64,000 bases of DNA, taken from contig CAJXLF010000001.1 in assembly GCA_913055805.1 (NCBI GenBank), forward strand, positions 272,761-336,760, read 5' to 3'. A program made the position numbers and the translations under genes. Below are positions 25,655-35,655 of this stretch, piece by piece (position 1 is the first letter of the stretch; each line of letters opens with the position of its first letter). Source of the stretch: an uncultured Salinisphaerales bacterium. Lineage in GTDB: Bacteria; Pseudomonadota; Gammaproteobacteria; Nevskiales; CAJXLF01. Under the pieces are notes generated by a model. It saw only the letters and a program-made list of their open reading frames with translations, had not been told where the DNA came from and searched no databases.

Positions 25655-26572
25655 ATGAATGCCATTGACCAGATTCAGCTGAATTTCAATCCGGCTGCCC
25701 TGCAGTTTCTGAATATTATCCTGGCGCTGGTAATGTTCGGTGTGGCGCTGGATCTGCGGGTGGACGACTTCAAGCGGGTGGTGAGAATGCCCAGAGCGCC
25801 GCTGATCGGCCTGGCCTCGCAGTTTTTTGTCATGCCGGCCTTCGCCACCCTGATCCTGCTTTTGCTGCAACCGCATCCTTCGCTGGCGCTGGGCATTATC
25901 CTGGTGGCTGCCTGTCCGGGCGGCAATGTCTCCAACTTTTTCACTGCCCTCGGCGGGGGTAACGCTGCCCTGTCCGTCAGCATGTCAGCGATATCGACCA
26001 TGTGCTCGATTGTGATGACACCTTTCAATTTCATGTTCTGGGGCCGCATTAACCCATTGACCGCTGATCTGCTGCGGGAAATCGAAATAGCGCCGGGCCA
26101 GATATTCATGACGGTGCTCACCATACTTATTATTCCGACGCTGTTTGGGATGCTGACTGCGCATAATCTGCCGCGGCTGGCTGGCCGCTTGCTGAAGCCG
26201 ATGCGGATATTGTCTGTGTTCGTGTTTGTGGGCTTTATTCTTGCGGCCCTGGCCGCCAACTGGGAAAACTTCCTGGCCCATACCGGCCTGGCCTTCTGGA
26301 TTGTACTGATCGTCAATGGCGCCGCCCTGTTGCTGGGTTTCTGGCTGGCGCGCCTGTTTGGTCTGGCGCCGCGCGATTGCAAGGCAGTGTGCTTTGAAAC
26401 GGGTATCCAGAACAGCGGTTTCGGGCTGATTCTGATCTTCAATTTCTTCAGCGGCCTGGGCGGCATGGCGCTGGTGGCCGCGTGGTGGGGTGTATGGCAC
26501 CTGATTACGGGCCTGAATCTATCGCTGTTCTGGCGCTGGCGTGGACGCAAGCAGCAGGAGGCGGCGACATGA
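25655..26572 (+). CDS. Bile acid:sodium symporter (BASS) family transporter
   Basis: A 305-residue membrane protein with nine or ten helices. ALDLRVDDFKRV, AACPGGNVSNFFTALGGGNAALS and the late FETGIQNSGFGLIL are the BASS signatures; the Asn and Glu in these segments bind sodium in structures of relatives. It should bring an organic anion into the cell with sodium. The longer frame from 25118 runs through the neighbour gene, so the ATG at 25655 is chosen. It starts an operon whose next gene overlaps its stop (ATGA). Confidence 0.9.
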   Translation: MNAIDQIQLNFNPAALQFLNIILALVMFGVALDLRVDDFKRVVRMPRAPLIGLASQFFVMPAFATLILLLLQPHPSLALGIILVAACPGGNVSNFFTALGGGNAALSVSMSAISTMCSIVMTPFNFMFWGRINPLTADLLREIEIAPGQIFMTVLTILIIPTLFGMLTAHNLPRLAGRLLKPMRILSVFVFVGFILAALAANWENFLAHTGLAFWIVLIVNGAALLLGFWLARLFGLAPRDCKAVCFETGIQNSGFGLILIFNFFSGLGGMALVAAWWGVWHLITGLNLSLFWRWRGRKQQEAAT

Positions 26573-27327
26573 GCGAAGGATTGCGTGTCTTCATTACCGG
26601 TGCTACCTCCGGCATGGGCCTGCTGTTGGCGCAGCGTTATCTGGACGCCGGCGCAGCGGTGGGCACTTGCTCGGTGGAGGACAAGGCAGCGGTGGTGGAC
26701 CGGTTGCCCGAAGGCCTGGACTATACGCAGGCCGATGTTACTGATGCGGCGGCCACGCGCACGGCGATTGAAGGATTTGCAAAGCGCGTGGGTGGTCTGG
26801 ATGTGCTGGTGGCCAATGCCGGCATTTCCATGCCCAAGGCGGCGTTTCCGGATTTCGAGCGCGGCCGCCTGGTCATGAATGTGAACCTGATGGGCACCAT
26901 CAACAGCTTTGAGCCGGCCATGGAAATCATGCGCCGGCAGGGCAGTGGCCAGCTGGTGGCGCTGGGGTCAATTTCCGGGATTACCGGCATGCCGGGCATG
27001 GCTTTTTACGGGGCGTCGAAAGCCGCGGTTATGCATTTCTGCGAATCGCTGGCGGCGGACCTCAAGGATTCGGGGATTGATGTGACGGTGGTGGCGCCGG
27101 GTTTCGTGGCTACACCGTTGACGGCTGAAAACCCGCACAAGATGCCGTTTCTCATCAGCAGCGAGCAGGCCGTGGAGCGCATCTATAGCGCGATTGTGAA
27201 ACGCCGCACTCGCGTTGTTTTTCCCTGGCCGATGGCCCTGCTGGCCGGGGTGCTCTACCATTTACCGAGAAATCTTTACATCCGTCTCATGCGCATTGAT
27301 CTCCTGGGTCTGCGCAGTTCCGAATAA
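26569..27327 (+). CDS. Short-chain dehydrogenase/reductase (classical SDR)
   Basis: A 252-residue NAD(P)-dependent oxidoreductase. TGATSGMG is the cofactor loop, LVANAG the structural NAG block, the Ser lies in SISGITG, and YGASK is the catalytic YxxxK. The substrate is unknown. The start ATGA overlaps the BASS stop and has AGGAGG ten bases upstream; the longer frame from 26482 is not needed. The downstream Nudix-MBL gene begins four bases after its stop, so at least three genes share a message. Confidence 0.92.
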   Translation: MSEGLRVFITGATSGMGLLLAQRYLDAGAAVGTCSVEDKAAVVDRLPEGLDYTQADVTDAAATRTAIEGFAKRVGGLDVLVANAGISMPKAAFPDFERGRLVMNVNLMGTINSFEPAMEIMRRQGSGQLVALGSISGITGMPGMAFYGASKAAVMHFCESLAADLKDSGIDVTVVAPGFVATPLTAENPHKMPFLISSEQAVERIYSAIVKRRTRVVFPWPMALLAGVLYHLPRNLYIRLMRIDLLGLRSSE

Positions 27328-27331
27328 CCCT

Positions 27332-28693
27332 ATGACCAGACCTGTATATGATGCCGTGACCGTAGTGTTTACCTGCGGTGAACTGGGCTACATCACCGTG
27401 CGACGACCCGAGATGCCGGCGTTTCCCGGCTACTGGGCTTTCCCCGGCGGCAAGGTCGACAGGACTGACCCGGATACGCCGCTGGAAGAGCGCTGGCTGA
27501 GTGAGCATGAGCCAAAGCTGATGCACGCCCTGTGCCGCGAGATCGAGGAGGAAATCAACTTCGATCTGCCTGCGGCCATCCGCAACGGGCAGGTGAAAGA
27601 TATCTGCAAGCTGGGCGTCGCCATTACACCGAAGTTCGAGCCCTTCCGCTTCAATACGCGCTTCTATCGTATTGAATTGAGCGAGCCGGTAGATTTCGAA
27701 GTCGATCCGCGCGAAACCGCGCATGGCGAATGGGCGCCCTGGAAGGAACTGGACGCACGCTACGAAGATGGCCAGTTGCTCGGTGTGCCGCCGACTATCG
27801 TGGTAATCAAGTCGCTGGCGGCTGATCCCGGCCTGCGTGATCTTTCCGCGCTCAAATTCGAATTTGATGCCGACAAGTATTTGCCCTGCATCGAGGCTTT
27901 GCGTGGCGTACGCGCCATCCCCGTGCCTTCGCATACCATACCGCCGGCCACGCGCACCAACTGCTTTCTGATCGGTGACGAGGACGCACAGCGTTTTCTG
28001 GTTGACCCTTCTCCGCAGGACGAGGAAAACCTGGAAAAACTCTGTCGCAGCGTAGAGCCGGTCGGCTTCGATGCGGTCTTCCTGACCCACCATCACCCGG
28101 ACCACCGGCAGTTCGCCGACGTGATTGCCCGCCGGTATGAGGTGCCCATGCATCTCAGTCAGGACAGCTACGAACGCATTCACAAGCGTACCGGCGGCAA
28201 GTTTTTCGAGGGTATCGAGACCGTCATTCGTAGCGACGGCGAAGTGCTGACCCAATGGCTGGGTCGCGATGTCATGATTCTGGCCGTACCGGGGCACGAC
28301 GAAGGCCAGCTGGCTCTTATGCCGACCGACCATGCCTGGTGCATTGTCAGCGACCTGATCCAGGGTATCGGCACGGTAGTGATCGCCGCGCCCGAGGGCA
28401 ATATGCGCAAGTACATGGGCAGCCTGCAGAAAGTCATCGACTGGGACCCCAAGGTCATCTATCCCTCGCACGGCATGGGCATGGGCACTACATTCCGTAT
28501 CCGTAATACGCTGATGCACCGGCAGATGCGCGAAGGGCAGATCATGGATATGCACAACGACGGCAAGACGAACGAGCAAATACTGTCCGTGGTCTACAAG
28601 GGCATCGACGAGCGCCTGCTGCCGCTGGCGATGTGCAATATCGAAAGCCACCTGGAAAAACTACGGGAAGAAGGCCGGATCAAGGCCGCCTGA
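27332..28693 (+). CDS. Nudix domain fused to LACTB2-like MBL hydrolase
   Basis: A 453-residue two-domain protein. Residues 1 to about 190 form a Nudix domain (FPGGKVD, then REIEEEINFD), but the box is split by about 28 extra residues and its last Gly is Asn, so catalysis is uncertain. Residues from about 215 form an MBL hydrolase with THHHPDH, VPGHDEGQLAL and SHGMGMG, ending in a small winged-helix segment (LEKLREEGRI) as in LACTB2-type nucleases and acyl hydrolases. Eukaryotic and bacterial relatives act on RNA or thioesters. It follows the SDR by four bases and precedes the MBL lipoprotein by one. Confidence 0.88.
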   Translation: MTRPVYDAVTVVFTCGELGYITVRRPEMPAFPGYWAFPGGKVDRTDPDTPLEERWLSEHEPKLMHALCREIEEEINFDLPAAIRNGQVKDICKLGVAITPKFEPFRFNTRFYRIELSEPVDFEVDPRETAHGEWAPWKELDARYEDGQLLGVPPTIVVIKSLAADPGLRDLSALKFEFDADKYLPCIEALRGVRAIPVPSHTIPPATRTNCFLIGDEDAQRFLVDPSPQDEENLEKLCRSVEPVGFDAVFLTHHHPDHRQFADVIARRYEVPMHLSQDSYERIHKRTGGKFFEGIETVIRSDGEVLTQWLGRDVMILAVPGHDEGQLALMPTDHAWCIVSDLIQGIGTVVIAAPEGNMRKYMGSLQKVIDWDPKVIYPSHGMGMGTTFRIRNTLMHRQMREGQIMDMHNDGKTNEQILSVVYKGIDERLLPLAMCNIESHLEKLREEGRIKAA

Positions 28694-28694
28694 C

Positions 28695-29753
<1,059 letters not shown>

Positions 29754-31727
29754 AGTGCCGCCAGCAGCGCGAACAGCGGCAGCAGTGGGTCTGGTGAAGA
29801 ACCGGCCATCAGAGAACAGCCGCTGCTGCTTTTCTTTTTCTTCTTGGATTGCTGTTTGGGTGGCTCTTTGGGCTTGACCATTTCCTTGATCGTGACGGCG
29901 TAGTCCTCGACTTCACCATCTTCGGCTATGCCACGCGGGGTCAGCTCCCCTGTGGTGGACAGACGAAAGCGGGCGAATGTGCCACCCGTCTTGGCAGTAT
30001 CCGGTATGGCAAAGGTCAGGCCGGGGTTGTTGCCGTTCACCACTGGCTGACCCACGAAGACCTGTTCGTCGACATCATCGAAGTCGCCATCGGCATTGAA
30101 GTCCAACCAGGCATGCAGTTTGGCCGGGCCGTTACTGACGGTGACATCGACGGTTGCGTCCTGACCCGGGATCAGGTCGCTGGCGAAGAAGACGCCGTCC
30201 TCGTCGGACAGGTTGTCATCGTCGTCACCTTTGGCGTTCGCCGTGGGTTGCCCATCGCCCTCGACATCGATGAGCACGCCCAGGATAGGTGCGTCCGCGA
30301 TCAAAGCGTGGCTGGCCCCGTTTTCGGCCAAGGTCGTGGGATAGTCGAAGTTGAATCCGGACTGCTGGGCCGTCGGCAGATCGCCATAGTCAAAACCCGC
30401 ATTCACTTCATGTGAGCCGATGTCACACAGCTTGCCAGCGGGAAAGGGCCGTGGAGAACCCCGCTGATCCACCGGGCTGCAGAAATTCTGATCAGCTGTT
30501 TCCAGTGCGTCACTGAAAGGTCCGGGTTCGTGCGTTGCCGTAGGCCCGCCATTCAGCTTGAGTTCGCCCAGGGCGATATTCCCTTCTGGCGTAGCAATGC
30601 CGGTACAGCTGGTATCAGTCGCCAGACTGCTTATCGCAACATCTGCCTGTTTCGAGCAGCTGCTGTCAGCAGGGTTCGGGTGCACTATCAGGCTGTTACG
30701 CAGTGAAAACGTATCTGCGGGGGTAAAGAAGTGAACGTTCGCACCGTCAAGACCTGTTCCCTCGGATGAGTTATGGAACAAGGTGGTGTGCAGCAGGCTG
30801 ATGTTACTATTGATGCTCCGGATACCGCCGCCGTGACTGTTTATACCCAGTGTTGTATTGCCGGAAAAGGTGCTGTTACTCACCGCGATATTGCCGATGC
30901 TTACGGCAACCCCGCCCCCGCCGGAAAGATCGCCCATGGTCAGGTTGCCGGAGATGGTGCTGCCCGTAATATTGGCATTACCGTTTCTTACGAAGACACC
31001 CCCGCCCGGGGAATCTTCCTGTGTTGTGGTGTTGTTGGCTACGGTGGTGCGTGACAGGCTGGCGTTGCCTTCACGAACCGATATGCCAGCCCCGCCGCTT
31101 TCAGTACCTAACGTCATGTTGTCCCGCACATTCGCGTTGTAGACATCCAGGTTGGTGTTAAATGCCCAGATGCCGGCCCCGCCTTCCCCGATAGCGTTTG
31201 TCCGGCCTTGCACAAAGCTCAGGTCGACCAGGGTGACAGTGAAGTCCTGGGGTACGCTGCCTTCCGCCTGCAGGATGCGGAAAGACCCCATGCCATCCAG
31301 CGTCAATCCTCCCGCATGATTCGGTACAGGGCCATAAATCTGCAGCGCTTCCGTGATAATCGGTAGCGTGCTGGTTAATGCAATCGTACCGCCGCCCAGT
31401 TCGGGGTCTACCATGATGTAGTCGATACCCGGCTCTCCCGCCACGCAGGCTTTCGAGCCGGACTGGTCATTGTTATTGGCGTTGGTGATTGCCTCGCGCA
31501 GGCTGCAGGCTTTGTCCTTGTTGATCTTGTCATCCAGCGTATCGACGTGGATGAAGGCAGCCTGACTCTGCATGGATGCCAGGAGCAGGCCCACCGCCAA
31601 CAAATGGCGTCCGGCAGTCCTGGCGGTGCTAAAGCGTGAAGTTGTTCTTGCTTCCGATGAAGCGCGTATTCCAATGTGCATGATCGCCTCCTGTGAGTTG
31701 GAATGCGATCAGCCTAGGGCCGGAGTT

Positions 31728-31765
31728 TGCTCAGTTTGTGCTACAGATTGTGCTCAAAATGCTCA
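31728..31765 (-). repeat. Iterated direct repeats upstream of the beta-helix gene
   Basis: Reading the minus strand, TGAGCA appears at 31765, 31756 and 31733, with a variant GTAGCA at 31744, so four copies 9-12 bases apart, about one helical turn each. They lie between the STAND ATPase stop and the beta-helix start. Such runs are bound by multimeric STAND-type activators such as MalT. Confidence 0.5.
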
Positions 31766-31775
31766 TCGGGAAGAT

Positions 31776-33881
31776 CTAACTAACTGATTTTTGTGCTTCT
31801 TTCTCTGCCAGCCACAAGCGGGTCTGGACCAGTTTTACGGCTTCGGCGAGATGGCGCCGGAAACTGCCGTAGGCCATGTGCGCGGCTTCGGCGGCCAGGC
31901 GCTGGCTTGGCGCAGGCACCAGGTAGCCACGCCGCAACGCGCGACCCATAGGCTCGGTCCTGGGATTGGCGGAGAGTTCTTCCTGGATCTCCTGAATCAG
32001 GGCACGCAACGCGGTCAGGCAGGCTGCACGGTCGGTGTTGCCTGCTCGCCTGATGACAACCTGGCTGCCCAGCAGTGGATTGCCGTCAAGACGGTGGGGC
32101 CGGTGGTATTGCTTGAGGGCGTCGCGCACGCCCTGCTCGAAGCGTGCCTTGTCGAGTGTCGGCGCGGCTTCAGGCTCGGGCTCCACATATACCCTGCCGG
32201 TCAGCAGGCTTTGCACGCGGCGGTAGATGCTGCGTAGCCAGTCCAGTGCGCGTCGCTGTGTATAGTCCTGGAAGGCAATAGCCGTGGGCCCCGCCGGCAG
32301 GGTTCTTTCGGAGCCGGCCAGCCGCTGGTTGCCGAACATTTCACCCACATATTTCCAGACCGGGTCGTCCAGCTGATGGATGCCGCTGAATGCCTGTCCC
32401 GGTGGCGCCATGTCCAGCAACAGGGGCACAAAGACCAGGGTCAGGATATTTGACAGGGCCATATGTTGGTCCCTGTGCATCCAGAAACGCAGGAGGGAAA
32501 TACGGCCGGGATTATCCGATATCGTTCGGCAGTGCGCCATGAATGCCGTACTGACCGGGTCGATCTTGATGACTTCCGATGGCAGTTTGTGCAGGGCGAG
32601 TAACAGGTAGAAGCCGAGCACTTGCTGATTATTGTCCCGGATCACGCGCAGGGCTTCGGGCTGGGCGGATACAAATGCCTGCAATATCGGGACTTCCGAT
32701 GCGCCTTCGTGCCGGGCGAGCATGGCCTCAATCTGTAGCATGTCCCGCTTTCTTGCTCTGTCCACATAGGCAAGCTCTTCGTTGCTGGGTGTGGGGATAT
32801 GCCAGGGCACATCCATGTCCCTGAGCAGAAACAGGGTATCCAGGCCGTAGCCCATGGCATCGCCCTTGCCGCTTTCCATGCGTTCGATCAGCCAGGTATA
32901 GGCCCGTTCGCCGAGCTGATGGTACAGGTCCGGATTGCGCTGCTTGATGTCGGCCACCAGCGCTTCGCGGATCAGGTCATGCGGGAACAGGCCGTTGGGG
33001 CCGGTTTCGATAAAGGACAGGTTATGCAGCCAGGTGAACAGCGGCCGGCAATTATTCTGTGGAAGCATGCCGCTGAGCAGCGGCTCCGACATGCTTCTTA
33101 CGATGGCGCAGGCATAAAGCGCGTTGCGTTGCGCCTCGTCCTCGATGTGATCCAGCAGGCTGGCGGTCAGTTCCGGTAGCAGGGCATTGCTGGCTGTGTT
33201 GGCAGCGAGCGGATTGTCAGGTCCCCTGCTGACGGTTTCGGCGAACAGGGCCAGGGCCAGCGGATGGCCGCGGGCGAAATCCGTGCCTTGCTCAACCATG
33301 GTGGTGGGAAGGTTTCGCCGGGTCAGGTAATCGCGGGTCTGTTCTTCATTCAGGTAGTCGAGCTTGTGACATTGCAGGCCTGTCGCCCAGGCCGGGTCGG
33401 TGCGCCAGGCGGTAGACGGTGGCGTGCGTCCGGCGATGACCATGCGCATTTCGTCTGATTGCTGCGGCAGCCATTGCTCTCTCAGCCAGACTTCCAGCGG
33501 GGTGAGCAATTCAAAGGTATCCAGCAGAATGACGTGCGCAGCGTCCTCACCGATTTTCGACGTGTTACGCGCCTGATCAATGGCCTGCGCCAGGGCGTCG
33601 GGCATGGCGGCAATGCTGCGGGCGTCCAGCTGGATGACCGGATATCCCGATTCTCCGGCAAGGCTGGCGTATTCCCGCAGCAGGGTGCTTTTGCCAAGTC
33701 CGCCGGCGCCGTCGATATACAGCACGCGCAGGTCGCCGTCCGGATCCAGCAGGTTTCTGAAGAGGTTTTTTTCGCTTTGGCGGCCAACGAAAAGACGACG
33801 CCGCGCCTCGGCGAGCCTGCTCGCCAGACTGCTGTATTTCTTGTTGGTAAATACCGGCTGCTTAAGACTGCTTGCGTCCAT
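31776..33881 (-). CDS. STAND-type AAA ATPase with C-terminal helix-turn-helix
   Basis: A 701-residue predicted signalling ATPase. It has VGR at 32-34, Walker A GAGGLGKST at 58-66 and Walker B VILLDTFE (Asp121), then a helical middle part like NB-ARC and MalT-type winged helix and arm domains. The C-terminus (about 640-690) contains PSQRLAAEAAHMAYGSFRRH, which reads as a helix-turn-helix. Its role is probably ligand-dependent transcription activation. It lies upstream of and in line with the beta-helix gene, with direct repeats between. The ribosome site is weak. I found no effector enzyme domain of the defence STAND type. Confidence 0.78.
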   Translation of the reverse strand: MDASSLKQPVFTNKKYSSLASRLAEARRRLFVGRQSEKNLFRNLLDPDGDLRVLYIDGAGGLGKSTLLREYASLAGESGYPVIQLDARSIAAMPDALAQAIDQARNTSKIGEDAAHVILLDTFELLTPLEVWLREQWLPQQSDEMRMVIAGRTPPSTAWRTDPAWATGLQCHKLDYLNEEQTRDYLTRRNLPTTMVEQGTDFARGHPLALALFAETVSRGPDNPLAANTASNALLPELTASLLDHIEDEAQRNALYACAIVRSMSEPLLSGMLPQNNCRPLFTWLHNLSFIETGPNGLFPHDLIREALVADIKQRNPDLYHQLGERAYTWLIERMESGKGDAMGYGLDTLFLLRDMDVPWHIPTPSNEELAYVDRARKRDMLQIEAMLARHEGASEVPILQAFVSAQPEALRVIRDNNQQVLGFYLLLALHKLPSEVIKIDPVSTAFMAHCRTISDNPGRISLLRFWMHRDQHMALSNILTLVFVPLLLDMAPPGQAFSGIHQLDDPVWKYVGEMFGNQRLAGSERTLPAGPTAIAFQDYTQRRALDWLRSIYRRVQSLLTGRVYVEPEPEAAPTLDKARFEQGVRDALKQYHRPHRLDGNPLLGSQVVIRRAGNTDRAACLTALRALIQEIQEELSANPRTEPMGRALRRGYLVPAPSQRLAAEAAHMAYGSFRRHLAEAVKLVQTRLWLAEKEAQKSVS

Positions 33882-34071
33882 GACATAGCATTATTTGAAA
33901 TCAAGATTATGTAAAGATGTTCGAATGAGGATTTGCCTGGAAAACAGTGAATGCGGCGAAAGTTTGGCTGAGTTTCCTCCCGAACCCGTCTGGCCTATAG
34001 TGGAAGGTGGGGCTTTGCGCGAACCTACGGGGTTCGGTAACGTCCAAGAAATAATGACGCGATAGTTTTGT

Positions 34072-34097
34072 GTAACTGAAAACTTCGTTACAGTTAC
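34072..34097. promoter_or_regulatory. Inverted repeat upstream of the DUF1329 gene
   Basis: GTAACTG and CAGTTAC face each other across 12 bases, 48 bases before the GTG start. The arms are perfect. A nine-base TGTAACTGA within it recurs upstream of the DUF1302 gene at 48602-48610. A candidate operator. Confidence 0.4.
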
Positions 34098-34145
34098 GCG
34101 GAAAGGACAAAGACAATCGTTGCTGACTGGCAGGAGGCCAAGAAA

Positions 34146-35579
34146 GTGACACAACACACGGTGCGAATGATGGAAAGACTGGGTTTGCCGACGCTGCGCA
34201 AGGCAGCCGACTGGTCCGCATATGCTGCGGTGATTTTTCTGGCGCTGGGCGCACAGCAAGCCTGGGCCAAGGTTTCTCCCGAAGAAGCCGAGAAGCTCAA
34301 GAACGGTACGCTGACGCCGTCGGGTGCTGAGCCTGGCGCGAATGCGGATGGCACGATCACGGCCTGGGAAGGCGGTATCACCACCCCGCCACCGGGTTAC
34401 CCCGGTGCGCCGGAAGCGCGTTATCCGAATATCTTTCCGAATGACAAGCCCAAGTTTGTCATCACTACGCAGAACCTGGATCAATACAAGGACAAACTGA
34501 CTCCGGGCCAGCTGGCGTTGTTCGCGAAATTCCCGGACACCTACAAGATGCCGGTCTACGAGACCAAGCGCACTTTCGCCAACAATGACTGGGTTTACGA
34601 GTGGAACTACAAGAACGCGCTGAATGCCGTGGTGACCAATGAGGGCAACGGTTTCGAAGGCGCAGCTGTGGGTATTCCGTTCCCGATTCCGAAAGACGGT
34701 TTCGAGCCCATCTGGAATCACAAGGCCCGTTTCCGTGGCCAGAGCGTGCGGCGCTGGAACAACCAGGCGGCTGTGACGACCAGCGGCAACTTCAACCTGG
34801 CCACGCTGCAGGAAGATGTGCAGTTCTGGTACAACATGAAGGAACGCACCCCGGATACCGTGAACAACCTGCTGCTGAGCTTCATGCAGATTCGTCATGC
34901 GCCTTCCCGCCTGCGTGGTGAGGTGCTGCTGGTGCATGAAACGCTCGACCAGGTAAGCGAAGAACGCCGTGCCTGGCTCTACAATCCGGGCCAGCGTCGT
35001 GTACGTCGCGCCCCGAATGTGGGCCATGACAACCCCGGCACCGGCGCTGACGGTCTGCGTACCAATGACCAGACCGACATGTTCAACGGCTCACTGGAGC
35101 GTTATACCTGGAAGCTGGTGGGCAAGAAGGAAATCTATATTCCCAACAACTCCTATGACATTCACCAGGACAAGTACAAGTACGAGGATCTGGTGAATCC
35201 TGGTCACATGAACCAGGACCCTGCGCGTTACGAATTGCATCGCGTGTGGGTGGTGGATTCCAATCTGAAGGAAGGCACTTCGCATATCTACGGCCGCCGC
35301 GTCTATTACATCTCCGAGGACGCGTGGCAGATGGCCGTGGTCGATGTCTATGACAAGCGTGGTGAGCTGTGGCGTGTACAGGAAGCCCACACTATTCAGG
35401 CTGCTGATCCCAAGTCGGGCATTGTTGCCACCGCGCCGATCCTCGAAGCCATTTACGACCTGCAGGCAACCCGTTATCTGCTGCAGGCCATGAACAACGA
35501 GCACGAGGAATCGCATGAGGTGCCGTTCGACGAGAAGTATTTCACCACCGGCAACATGAAACAGTTGGCGCCGAAGTAA
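34146..35579 (+). CDS. DUF1329 family periplasmic protein
   Basis: A 477-residue exported protein with the DUF1329 plan: a signal sequence up to about residue 41 (AQQAWA), the Lys- and Pro-rich entry region, and a body that resembles LolA-type lipoprotein-sorting folds, including RHAPSRLRGEVLLVHETLDQ and NSYDIHQDKYKYEDL. In Pseudomonas and relatives DUF1329 genes pair with DUF1302 barrels and are induced on lipids, steroids and other hydrophobic substrates; function is unproven. The GTG start is set by AGGAGG eight bases upstream. It stands alone, between an inverted repeat and a strong terminator. Confidence 0.88.
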   Translation: MTQHTVRMMERLGLPTLRKAADWSAYAAVIFLALGAQQAWAKVSPEEAEKLKNGTLTPSGAEPGANADGTITAWEGGITTPPPGYPGAPEARYPNIFPNDKPKFVITTQNLDQYKDKLTPGQLALFAKFPDTYKMPVYETKRTFANNDWVYEWNYKNALNAVVTNEGNGFEGAAVGIPFPIPKDGFEPIWNHKARFRGQSVRRWNNQAAVTTSGNFNLATLQEDVQFWYNMKERTPDTVNNLLLSFMQIRHAPSRLRGEVLLVHETLDQVSEERRAWLYNPGQRRVRRAPNVGHDNPGTGADGLRTNDQTDMFNGSLERYTWKLVGKKEIYIPNNSYDIHQDKYKYEDLVNPGHMNQDPARYELHRVWVVDSNLKEGTSHIYGRRVYYISEDAWQMAVVDVYDKRGELWRVQEAHTIQAADPKSGIVATAPILEAIYDLQATRYLLQAMNNEHEESHEVPFDEKYFTTGNMKQLAPK

Positions 35580-35592
35580 TCATCAATGCTTT

Positions 35593-35620
35593 AAAAAAGG
35601 CCCCGAAAGGGGCCTTTTTT
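35593..35620. terminator. Bidirectional rho-independent terminator
   Basis: AAAAAAGGCCCC pairs with GGGGCCTTTTTT across GAAA. A run of T follows the stem on either strand, so it can stop the DUF1329 gene and the convergent channel gene. Confidence 0.95.
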
Positions 35621-35655
35621 GTTTCAAGGGGTTCCTTGCCTCAGGCACGGATGAT

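Noticed and set aside
27287-28651. 454-residue minus-strand open frame
   Set aside because: It lies antisense to the Nudix-MBL fusion, whose motifs are clear; its own sequence has no family features and is His- and Gln-rich as expected of a shadow frame in GC-rich DNA.
34020-34036. Small hairpin CGAACC-TACGG-GGTTCG
   Set aside because: Six pairs only, no T tract, and the gene start is over 100 bases on; not enough to call an attenuator.
33891-35027. 378-residue minus-strand open frame
   Set aside because: Covers the DUF1329 gene and its promoter on the other strand; no recognisable domain.
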